This document shows positions 22,605 through 35,300 of a stretch of 64,000 bases of DNA, piece by piece. The stretch is from the NCBI GenBank assembly GCA_963678675.1, contig OY783198.1, positions 17,470,684 through 17,534,683 on the forward strand. Direction: 5' to 3'. The DNA comes from Xiphydria camelus. Its lineage: Eukaryota; Arthropoda; Insecta; Hymenoptera; Xiphydriidae. Made by a program: the position numbers and the translations under genes. The notes beneath the pieces were generated by a model, which was not told where the DNA came from, ran no database searches, and saw nothing but the letters and a program-made list of their open reading frames with translations. Each line of letters starts with the position of its first letter. The stretch's first letter is position 1.

Positions 22605-22935
22605 AACTTACAGGCCAGTGACGCTGGTTGCATATCGGTTTGGGCACGCTGTTCGCTGCAGCTTCCTATAATTTCATGGTAATACCGATAGCTCGGATCA
22701 AAACCAAGTGGGTCGAGAGAGAGTCAAGCGTAAAATATATTTCCGCAACTATATTTAGAAAGAACACGAACAAGAATGTTGAAGCCAACTCAAGCAGGAG
22801 TGAAATAGTTGATGTCTTTCACTTGACTTGATCCACTTGGGGTATTACCATGAAACTACAGGAAGCTGTAGCGAACGGGGTGCCCCAACCGATATGCAAC
22901 CAGCGTCGCTGGCCTGTAAGTTATGCCTCGGATCG
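22590..22935. mobile_element. TIR element of the ...GGTTGCATATCGGT family
   Basis: Left block GCATAACTTACAGGCCAGTG, GGTTGCATATCGG, AATTTCATGGTAATACC (about 22601-22687) is mirrored at 22838-22927. Related ends with GGGTTGC(A/G)TAT or CAGATCGGT occur at 26497-26650 and 39398-41841. Confidence 0.6.
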
Positions 22936-23247
22936 TATATAATTAGCTGCGAGATATCACTATGTTTATATAAATTGTTCTTCTCAAAAAGTCTTTAATA
23001 ATTATTATAAATCTGCAACACTTTTCAATAAAAAATGATAGCTTTATATAAAAACAGGGTTTCTTAGAAAACTTTGGAACAAATTTCATATTCATGATTA
23101 ATACTTTCCTCCATTTTAGTGCAAATCTCTCATTACTCCCTAAGAGCGCACGAGAAATCAAAATTTTCTAATGAATTAAATGTTAAACAATTCAGAAACT
23201 CGGATTTGAATTTCGTGGTTTAATCATTGAACTTATGATTTTTACAG

Positions 23248-23351
23248 ATGAATCTTCCAATGGCCGATTCTCAATTATTCTCGCACGGGAAAGATCATAT
23301 AAATCCGTACAGCAGCCAAAGTCAAAATATGATCGACTATAATAATTCAAG
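23248..23351 (+). CDS. moody: Receptor exon 1: extracellular N-terminus
   Basis: The acceptor TTTTTACAG abuts ATG at 23248 and the donor AG|GTAATT follows 23351, phase 2. It encodes 34 residues, polar, with NPYS and a terminal NNS sequon, consistent with an extracellular tail before TM1. The ATG could be internal to a longer exon only if an upstream frame continues, which the acceptor argues against. Confidence 0.75.
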
Positions 23352-26300
23352 GTAATTGGACTAATGGCGGAATACGCCTGCATTTACTGCCACAAAACGC
23401 ACACAAATACACCTTTTATTTTCACTTCGAATACTTACCGAATCCTATCCAATTCTTCTACCATATCAATTTATTTGGAAAGTCCCATCAAGGAAAGGCA
23501 GTGATAGGCAATTTCTTTTCGCACAAACAGTCATTAGCCCAGTGTCTGTGTACATACATGCATGCATGCATGCATACATACATACATACATGCATACATA
23601 CATACATGCATACATACATACACACGTACACACACATGTGTTTATACACATAAACATAAGAGAAAACTCATTTATACCAAACAAAAATATATACATATAG
23701 ATAATGGAAAGTTAAGCATTCATCAAAGTTGAATAAAAATGCATTTACTCCTAAATGAATGAATGACTCAAATGTCGATTTGTTAAAAAAAATATTTTAT
23801 CAAATATGTTTTTATTTATAGCAAATAAATTCTACCCTATAGGGGTTAATATATAGTCGGACCTCCCTAACTTTGAGGCGCCAGGTCTGAATTCCTCAGT
23901 TAGAGAAATCTAGAACCGAAACGACTTCTCCCACTCTACTAAAGTAGAAAGAGAAAGGCAAGACGCGCGTATATCTATTCGCTCTCTTTGTGTCTCTCTT
24001 TTGGCGGGATTGAGGAATGATGGGGGTACTACTCCCCACGGCGCAGAAATACTCAAAGTTAAGAAGGTCAAAATTAGGGAGGTCCGACTGTATTCAATTA
24101 TAGCATATTTTTCTAGATGCAGTAAAAGGGAACTTGCATTTATTACATTACAATTTATAATTCGAGAAGAATGGTCAATGTCCTCGAAATATCATTCGCA
24201 ACAAACATTTCGGCATTTTTTACAGATTCTCGCAACCATTGCGAAACTTCGCGGCTGCGGCTGCCATACTGATAATGATCATTGGCCTATTCGGTAATCT
24301 ACTAACAATTATCGCTCTATCCAAGTATCCAAAGGTGCGGAACGTCGCAGCTGCATTCATCATCAGGTAAAATATAAGTATTATAATACATACATATATA
24401 TCGAAATACTAAAAAATTAGTGCAGGTTTTGTATACTTATATTCGACGTAGAATCATAAAACTAAAGAAGAAAGGGATTAAAATCAAGCTAAGGCAGTTC
24501 AAATACACAAAAAAATAAAACACGAAAAGTGCATTAGTGTGACAACGAATAACGAATATAACGTGGAATTTTAGAAAATGTAAAACAATTGAATATTTAT
24601 TTCACGTCATTAATTCTAAGAAGTCGTAAACACTACTTTACTCCCTTTTAGCATTGTACTAGGCGTGTTCGTAAAATAAGGTCTCCAATTTTTTTTTCAT
24701 GTAGAAAACACGTTTAATGGCAATGAATGTTACATTGGTGGAAAGTCCAGCCTTTCCACATTCATTGCCAATAAACGTGTTTTCTATGTGAAAAAAAGCC
24801 CTCAACGTGGCGGCAGATTCTATGACAAGGATTCTATGACGAAAAATGCCACAGCGCATGCAGAAGTGTATCGATCGCAACGGTGATTACGTCGAAAAAT
24901 AGCTGAAAGTCCAGCCTTTCCACCAATGTTACATTCATTGCCAATAAACGTGTTTTCTATGTGAACCAAAAAATTAGAGACCTTATTTTACGGACACGCT
25001 CGTAAAAGCCAAAAGGGTTTATCAAAAAATTAATTCCCGACACTGATAGAAATACGTAAAAATGGTCCAAAATTGGCTAAATAAAATTTTGAAAAACGAA
25101 AGGCAAAAGGGTTTTTGGGATATGGTCAATACTCCCTTATGGCATTAGTTTTCGTGTTTTTTAAAGAAACTTAATGCCAAAGGGGTGTTTCGACAATACC
25201 TAATACGCCCTTTTGCTTTTAAGTTTAAACATTGTTGTTGACCTTATTTAGTATTCATATTTAGGTAAATTTGAGTGAATAAAAAACAAAAAACTTGATA
25301 CGCCTTTTTAGCTTTATAAAAGCACTTTGACGCATACGACCTTTTGGCATTGGTGACGCGATTTACAACAGTAGTCGATAGCAATTACGATCGATCTCTG
25401 ATGCGTTAATCTGACACGTCATCGTTGGCGGGAAATCGGTTAATTATAATTTGTTTCTGAAAAATAAGGTGACAATTCTTTCAACAGCTTATGCGTAGCA
25501 GACTTCATCTTTTGCTTGTTGGTGCTGCCTTTCGACTCGATAAGGTTCATCGACGCGACATGGGCCGATGTCGCATTCCTGTGCAAATTAGTACCCTTCT
25601 TGAGGTACGGAAACGTCGGCGTCAGCCTATTGTCCGTTGCTGCTATCACCGTCAATAGGTACGAATTATTTTAAATTGTATTATTTTGCGCGTTGGACTA
25701 TCCAAATAAAATTAAATTCATTTGATCTGCCTGCAAAATACTTTATATGGCTTAACGAAAAAAATACATAAATAAATATACAGGGTGAACCAGGTTAAAC
25801 GTCATTAATTTCGATATGTTATAGAACAACAAAAATAAAATAGACTTTCATAAGAAAATTTTTTTCAAAAATGTTTCCTAACAAAGATATAGGGTGTCAA
25901 AGTTATGATGAGAAAACCATTTTTTTTTTTCGAAACTTTGACACCCTGTATCTTTGTTAGGAAACATTTTTGAAAAAAATTTTCTCATAAGTCTACTTTT
26001 TTCTTGTTGTTCTATCACATATCATAATTAATGACGTTCAACCTAGTTTTGGCCTGTGCTCGCAACCCTATAAATTAAAATAAATATCTCGAAAACGAAG
26101 CCATAAATCAAAAATTTGCAAGGGTGATTTTTTCCTCTAAATTAAACGGGGAATCCAATAATTACATTTTCTTTGCAAAATATCCAGTGGCGCCAAAGAT
26201 TGGGAGGGGGAAAGGGGGGTACCGGCCCCCAGGATCTACGCCACTGAAGAATTTCTTTAAATTATTTGATCATTACTTAGAGCTGTATTACATTAGTCTG

Positions 26301-29300
26301 TGTGCGAAATTTCATGGAAATCGATCTAGTAGTTTAGAAGTTATGATGGGAAAACCATTTTTTTTCCACAACTTTGACACCCTGTATCTTTGTTAGTAAA
26401 CATTTTTGAAAAAAATTTTCTTATGAAAGTACTTTATTTTTGTTGTTCTATAACATATCAAAATTAATGACGTTTAACCTGGTTCACCCTGTATATACAA
26501 TCCGTTCCCCTCAATACACGCCAGCGCAGCGGGTTGCAGATCGGTTCACGCCTCCGATCCGCTGCAGGGGCCATGCGCCTGTTCCGGCGCCAGGCGGATA
26601 ACCGATATGCAACCCGCTACGCTGGCGTGTATTGAGTGGAACGGATTGTATATATGAAGCGTTCAATATCTCTGTAAATTACCGTAAAGAGAAGAAAGGG
26701 TTTTTGAGTTTGATTGAAAATCAAGTCTATATGGACAGATATAAAAAATATATTTCTTTCGTTCCATTTGAAAGTTTAAACGATAAACTAAACATGAATA
26801 TTACGCCAACTAAGGGGAAAGATGTAGATATATATTGTCGTACAAAAATGTGTCTGCATTACTTACAATACCTACGTTGCTTCAATAAAATATTTTTTCA
26901 TGCGCAGATACATCATGATAGCCCACCACAGCGTATACAACAAAGTTTACAGAAAACATTGGATAGCGTTGATGATTCTGTTCTGTTGGGTCGTATCGTA
27001 CGGAATTATAGTACCCACTTTATTGGGAGGATGGGGTAAGTATGAGGAACTGATTGTATACATATACACAGCCCACAAGTCAACATTTTAATACTAGTTT
27101 GAGCCTGAACTTAGCGAAAGTGGACAAATCGGCCACTTGTAGGTTTACACTAATATTAGAGCCTTCAAAGACGCGAAGGATTTAATATTAGTTTAGACCT
27201 ACAAGTGGCCGATTTGTCCGCTTTCGTCAAGTTCAGATTCAAATTAGTATTACAATTTCAACTCGGGTTTTCCTTGACGGAAAAATTTCTCTAACAAATT
27301 TCTGAAAAACAGATATTTTTATTTTTTTCTGACTGTAGTAATTGGAACATTTTCAGAGAAGTATCAGAGTTTTGTCAGGGAAAGTCAGAGAAATGTCTAA
27401 AAATATCCATTTTTCTTTCACGCATAAAAACTTTTCTAACAAATTCGGATAAACTCAGACAAAGATCTGACAAAGTTCTAATAAATTCTGGAAAAAATTC
27501 GGTTATTTTTTGAAAATTTATAATTTTTGTAAAAACATATTTTCAGAATTTTCCAGAAGTTTTACAGAATTTTACAAATTATTCCAGATATTTGGCAGTG
27601 TTTATTAGACTTCTCCAGAAAAGTGTTCGTGTACGAAAGAAAAATGTATATTTTTGGACATTTCTCTGACTTGCTCTAGCGAACTCTACTTCTGATAGGT
27701 ACTTCCTTGAATATGTCTGAAAATAGTCCAATGACTATAAAAAGTCAGTTTTTTAGAGATTTGACAGAGAAATTTTTCCATCAGGGTTGATCGATATTGT
27801 AAAATCTTTATTCCGCCATTCTCACATTTATTTCACCACTTCGTTTTATTTCCTTTCATCACCAGGTCGGTTTGATTACGATCCCAATCTGGAAACTTGC
27901 TCTATTGTAAAGGATCGCCATGGGCACAGTTCGAAGACCTTCCTTTTTATTATGGCGTTCGTGATACCTTGCATAGTTATCGTTGGTTGTTACGCTAAGA
28001 TATTCTGGGTGGTCCACAGGTGAGTTTGAAGATTGTTATTTAGTACGTACATACATACATAATGAGGATTATTCATTTAAGTGAAATATTCTTCACCCCT
28101 TTCCAATCGTAACAGCTTCTGAAATTCGCAGAAATCACGTACCTGCAATACTATCTATAGTATCTCTGTAAAAGAAAACGATTGAGAGAGATACGAATTT
28201 AAGCTTACAGAATTCGGAAGCTATTTTCTCTCGTTACTGACAGGAGTCAAAAAAATATACGCTACCTTATAATGCATTATTAATATTATAAAATCCTGGT
28301 ATTAAAGGAAAAATTTAAAAAGTAGTTTTTTCAATACATCTGTGTATAGTTTCTGCGAAATTATTCTTGGGTTGACGTCCGTAACTATAACCATTTTCTT
28401 CTTAATTTAAGTACTTCGATAAGTACGATACTTTCTATAATTGATTATCCAGGGTGTAGTGGCTATGAAGGCTGAACTGAAAGGTTTCTAATTCTGCTCA
28501 GAGTTAGTACACTGACCAATGACATATGACTCTACGATCCCCGTTCCTGGAAACCCACTCGGCTAACAACTCTGTCGAACTGAGGGCATCGTAACGTGTC
28601 ATACCATTGATCGGTGTATAAAACTCTGAACAGAATTAGACCCTCCTGTTTTAGCCTTCTTCGCCATTACACTCTGTATAATAAATTTCTCTCCGATAAA
28701 TCCCTTTGTAAAGACTTCAGTGGTTGTTCGTTATAAATATACAGCTGTAATATAGACCCAAAAAAACATGTCCTTATATCATTTATATTTTAACATATGG
28801 AAAACAACGACATGCTCTTAATATGCACCAACCCGATATTGCCGCCACGCGGTCAGCCCCATAATCTACGCTCTGTGGGGGACTTCCCCTTACCTACTTT
28901 TTCTACGAATCTTCTTCCTTAAAAGAAATATGTTCTATTCCGGTTTAACATAAAATATGGCAAACCAGTTGTGAATACTAAAGAAAGAAAGTGGAAGGAA
29001 ACTTCGCAATATCCGGCATACGACGCAGCCCGAAATGATATATAAAAGAGGAGCAAATTGCTTATGGAACGTGCCCAAGGCGAAGCATAAATAAGAGGAA
29101 GGATCGACCCCTTTCGCATTCCCTGGATTTCGGTATTTTCAGCTCGGAATCGAGAATGCGGAAGCACACCACTCCGTCTATAAAGTCACCGCACAGCCCC
29201 GGCAGGGACACGAGGGAGATCAAGCAGAGGAGAAGCGAGTGGCGTATCACCAAAATGGTCTTGGCTATCTTTTTGAGCTTCGTGGCATGTTATCTGCCAA

Positions 29301-32300
29301 TCACGATCGTGAAGGTAGCCGATGCCGACGTCAAACATCCAGGTGACGACCGTTTTTTAGTTCTATCTCAAAATAGATCCAGATCCCCGTGTTATTTCTC
29401 CCGTAGCCGCAACTAGCGATCAACTTTGCAATGTAAAGTTAGAGCTTTACTTGACTTTTTTTCTAACTTTCTAAAGTTTAACCAACAAGAAAGTTTGCAA
29501 TATTTAAATAAATCATGAAACAGTGACGATTAATTTTCAAAGTTAAATAGGGATTTTAATTTTTAACATCATTTCACTGGTACCTGTTGTACCTTGGACA
29601 TCGTTGTACCTAGAACTCATGATTAAATTTCAAATTTCTCGGTGCAGTACCTTAAAACTGGCTATAGTAGTTCATTGATCTCTCGCCAGGAGTGTGATTT
29701 TACTCCACTACAAACGAATGGTAAAATCTCTGAAGTTATGGTGTTCTGTAGATTTATTTTGTATCGAAAAGTAAGTTTCTTTGAATGTATTATTTTGTCT
29801 GTAACTTCTGTTATATATATGTTGTTACCAAGAATTATTTTTTTATAGAAGTGTAAGTTATTTAGGCTTACAACCTACAGGGTGTCCAAAAAGTATGGAA
29901 ACGGTTGAATATCTCGAAAAGTACGCTTCAGATCGGGAAACGAAAAAACACGTATCTGATATTTTTAATAAAACTATCAAATGATACTAAGATTGATCCC
30001 ACACCCCAACCTCTGTGGGCGGGGCAGGAGGAAGCTTCAAAATCTTAAACAGGAACCCCCACTCTTGATTGCATATTCGCATTCTACATTAAAAACTACA
30101 TAACTTTTATTTGAAACATTTTTTTCGATTCGTGGCAGATGGCGCTATAATCGACAAAATTCAATTTTTTCGGTTTTTGCAATTGAGAGTCGATTTATTC
30201 GATTCTGCAATACAATTGCGATAGAAATTTACATTTGCTGTAATTTTTATTTTGCAAATTTGAATTTACAGTAAATCTTTTGTCGTTAGACATTTAAAAA
30301 TCTGCCAAATAAACTACTTTTAGCGTAACCCAGAAGCAACGACGTGGACGTAATAGTTTTCTGTTCCCTTCGAGGTGCTGGATTTAAGTGAGTCCCCTCG
30401 CCTCTCACCATCGGGGTGCTTGATTCAGGTGAGTCCCGTCGCCTCTCACCATCAGGATGCTTGATTCAGGTGAGTCCCCTCCCTTTTCTGGACTAGGATG
30501 AAAAATAAAATTTTCCGGCTCGAGTAGTCTCATAAAATGGTACTTTCCCATCAAAAAATTTTGTAAAGGGCAGCATTTGAAGGGAACAGAAAACTCCTAC
30601 TTCCACGTCGTTGTTTCTGGGATACGCTAAAAGTAGTATATTTTCCAGATTTCTAAACGTCTAACGACGAAAGTTTTACTGTAAATTCAAATTTGCAAAA
30701 CTAAATTAAATTTTTAACAAAAATATCAAGTATGAGAATAAAAAATGTAAATTTCTATCGCAATTGTATTGCAGAATCGAATAAATCGACTCTCAATTGC
30801 AAAAACCGAAAAAATTTAATTTCGTCGATTATAGCGCCATCTGCCATGAATCGAAAAAAATGTTTCAAATAAAAGTTATGTAGTTTCTAATGTAGAATGC
30901 GAATATGCAATCAAGAGTGGGGGTTCCTATTTAAGATTTTGAAGCTTCCCCCTGCCCCACCCACAGGGGTTTGGGTGTGGGATCAATCTTGGTATCATTT
31001 GATAGTTTTTTAACAAATATCAGATACGTGTTTTTTTATTTCCCGATCTGAAGCGTACTTTTCGAGATATTCAACCGTTTCCATACTTTTTAGACATCCT
31101 GTATATGTATATTAGAGACCCCCGATTTCAAACCCAAAAAAAATACAGCCATTGCTTTTCATTTGATTGCTTGTTGTTGTACCTTGAACCTAATAAAGTA
31201 GATGTACCTTGGACACATGTCCGACGTACAACATGTTGTACTTTGGACAGATTTGAGGTACATCAAAATATTTGTTTTTTATAGGTAAGACTTTATAAGA
31301 AATGACGCGTCTAGTAAAGAGGGTGTAAAAAGAAATGCCCCTGACAAGGAAAAACTAATTGTAAGAAGTGCTGTTCAACTTATTTTGGATAATCAAATGA
31401 TCTTATATGGGGGGTTCAGGAGTGAAGTGAATCAAGTCCTGAAAACGAGTTACGAAGAAAATAAAGGTTAAACATTTTTCTTGTTTATTAATTCAAACAA
31501 AAACATCTGTATAATATAAAGCTTTATGAAGTATTTAACATACTTGTATTTCCCAAATGCTTTTGTTTGAATTAATAAACAAGAAAAATGTTTAACCTTT
31601 ATTTTCCTCGTAACTTGTTTTCAGAACTTGATCCACTTCACTCCTGAACCCCCCAAATATTTAAGGCTGTTATTTTTATTTTTATACCTCACCTTCTTAC
31701 TAGTCTATTTTTAAAATTAAAAAATTGCAGTTTATTAAGTTTATTTTTGTTAACCCACTTTATTGAAACATCCGGTATTAAGTTGTCACAAATAAATTGA
31801 CTGTTTTATTAACCTGAAAAGGGGATTCCGAAATATTGATAGTTGCATCCAAGGTACAACGTATATATGTTCAAGGTACATACCCCCTGTTCTACCTTCG
31901 CTCTAAAGGGCCATTTGCACGGTGATAGTTTTTGCGATAGTTGCTGTCATGATAGCCCGTAAATAACTCGAAAGTAACTGTCATGCTGACGCGACAGTAC
32001 TCTCGCGCTATCTCGTCAAGCTAGATAGCGCGAGAGTACTGTCGCGTCAGCATGACAGTTACTTTCGGGTTATTTACATGGTGCTAGTTCATGTAATAAT
32101 GGCTATCGTGACAGCAACTATCGCAGAAACTATCACCGTGCAAACGGCCCTTAAATTCATGTTTTCTAAAATGTCTATTTATCTCAACAAATAAAATGTA
32201 TAAGCGTGGTAAAACATTTTTACAATGTTCTAGATGTGATGTAGTTAACTTGGTAATATCCTGCAAAATTTGTTGAAACGGTCTATGTTTTTAAGTAAAT

Positions 32301-35300
32301 AGTAAAATTGGGTTCTAGGTACAACAGGTTCCCCTATATGGGAGAGCGGAGCTAATTGTAACACTTTTTATATTATTGCCTGTAACTCAGGTCTAATCAA
32401 AAAAATTGAAAATACTTTATGATAAGCATTTAGCCCATTCATTCAGCTACCATTCCCAATATTAAAGTAGAATATTCAATCAATGAATTAGAAATAAATC
32501 CACTTTCAGTGAACAAAATCGGATGTTACTTCATGCCCCTTCGTTATAGCTAGTTATAACAGGCATGGGACAAGTAGTAACAGAAACGAATTGTTATGCT
32601 TATTAAGGAGGAGCATAATAATAGGCTTATAAATCTTAAGGCTTAACAATTTTGAATATTACATCAACTTAATTTCATCTATTTACGTTCTTAATTAAAC
32701 ATTAATCTTTCTTAATTACCTAAATACGAATACATACTCTGAGGTTTGGTATCCTCATTCTAGTATACAATAATATATTATACCCCCCCCCCCCCCCCTC
32801 CTATAATAAAACTTAGGTACCGTACCGTAAGTTATTCAACATTTCATTTTCCATTTGGTAACGTGGAGGTAAATTGTAACTTGTTACAATTTGCCCCAAG
32901 AAAAAGTGTTACTTTAAGCCCCATACAGTTACTTTCACTATGAATTGAAATAAAATGAATAGGGTTTATACATTATTAATAAAACATGCTTATTGCCGTG
33001 GAAGACCTAGTATTACCCATTCACACGTTGCACAAGGAATGATAATAAAATGTACAGACCAAAATTACGAAAATGAAAATTCCAGCTTATGTGTGTCATA
33101 ATTTCACGTCGTACATACATCTCTCTCCGGTAAAGACGCGCAGTTGGCTGATCGATTGCGACGGCTGTCAGCGACATTAAGCCGGCCCAAAGCGCGATTT
33201 CATGCATCGCGGAAAATCACATCATCCTATAAAATGCCTGTTACTACTTACCCCTGTTACAACTAGCCCCGCTCTCCCCTACAACATCTGACATCATTCA
33301 GTTTTATGCCACTGTTATCTAACACCACACACACACACACGCGCGCGCGCACACACAAAGTGGTCTATATAATATAATATAACCACACCGCAGAATTTTT
33401 TACTGTGTAAGGCTGTATGCGCGATACCGCATCTGCTGAAGTATGTAGCGAAGAAGGTGCATTTTTTGGGTAACGATGAGCCCTCGTCTACCCTACCAAG
33501 AGTTCAGCTTCCACCGTATTATGATCGACGTTGACCGTATAAAAATGACGATTTCTTTCAGAATTTCATGTAATGGGCTACCTACTACTCTACTTCGCGT
33601 CCTGCGTGAACCCAATTATTTACGTGATAATGAACAAACAGTACAGGCAAGCATACGCCGGGGTTATAAGCTGTTCCCGAATCAGAGCGACGTTGACGCC
33701 GCATGGTAGCAGCGCGCCCGCTCAGAACAACATGGTCCAAGGTAACCACCACATCGTTACAGTCACCAAACTCTGACCGAAACGAAGCGTGGCTATTGTT
33801 TCTTCGTAAGTGAAGGGTACACATTGGTTTCTAAGATTGGAAAGCCCCTGGCATGACAATTTTTACTTACGCTTGAATTAACATAACACGTGAATAATAT
33901 CGCGCGCGTTCCGATATTGGCTGAAATCTTCCGTATATCAAAACGAATGCGGCCAATCTTACCACGATGCATACATCGGACTGTCCTGAAAAAGTGGCAC
34001 AAAATAGTTGATCTCTAATTAGCATTAACATCCATTTTAATTAGGGAGCTAATTTATATCTCAAGCAATACGACTTAATCAAAATAGTGTCATTTCACTA
34101 AATGACATCATATTTTTGTCAAAAAGACATTGAACGTGTGTCGAAAATGACAAAATAATAACAAAATTTCACTATTTTTTCATTTCTGGAGGACATTAGA
34201 TATCGCTTTAATGGCAAAAAATTGGGTATGTGTTATTTGGGATTTTGTATTCTTCCCATTTAATAGATACCCAGATAGCACGAGTAACCGGACGAAGTTC
34301 TAAAAACGTTCAATTTGCAGGCTTCTTATGGAGGGGGGGGGGGGGGGGGGGGTGTCGTCTAACGAGTGGAAAAAAACTATTTTTAAGAATTTTTTTTAAA
34401 GCTATTGTTGGAGTAAATATATTTTAATGTTTTGCATGTTACAAAGCATCATTCGAACAACATTTTGTGATTTTTTTGTAGAAAAATATTGAGAAATAAG
34501 CCGGTGACGAAGCATTTTTGAGGACGCCTTTCAGAAAAGATGATTTGCGGTGGACACTATATTTCAGCGTAGAATTATCTCAAATCAAAGAATCAAAGCA
34601 ATTTAGTTAAAACAGATGTTTTTCTAAACCCTAACGTTTTTTTCCCATTTTTAAATTTTTGGTGGTTGTTTGAAGTCAAGATTGCGATTTTTCACGAAAA
34701 AAATCCGCCACTTTGTTACTGTAAAACCTCCTGAATGTAACAAAAAAAAACGTTGGAGTCTGGTATTTTATATGTAGAAAATATGTATAAAATTTGAAAA
34801 GAATCGGTGCAATAGTTTTTAAATGACAATGTCTCCATGGGCTTTTAAAACTTGGTTTCGAGAAGAAAGCGTTTAAAGCGCCGAGTTTTTGCCGCTCCGC
34901 AGTATTAGACAGGGAAGACTTAAAGGTCTATGACTGAGAGTTTTGCTCCGATTGACTTGAAATTTTGACACAATATTCTTTAAATGTTTTACTATAAGAA
35001 AAGGCAATTAAAAAAAAATTGATTTTTGGAAAGTGTTAGACCCCCCCCCCCCCCCCCCCCCTAAGGAACTCGTTATTTCAACTCATAAATAGTTGAAAGA
35101 GAATTGTGTTTCAGAATGCAGAAAGATTATAATATAACAATACCTTTAGACTTCTTACCGGACGATCTCATGGAGACTCTGATTCCCTTCTATACAGTAT
35201 GTGCAACGAGAAACGCTGAATTTTGAACTTCCCTGACATTTGACTTCGGTAGTGGTTGGGACGGTGCTCTAGTAATTTATAGTTAGAGTTGGCTTCAGGA

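Noticed and set aside
22266..22671. Open frames rich in Tyr, Thr and His on both strands
   Set aside because: They come from TATG/TGTG microsatellite DNA and foldback arms.
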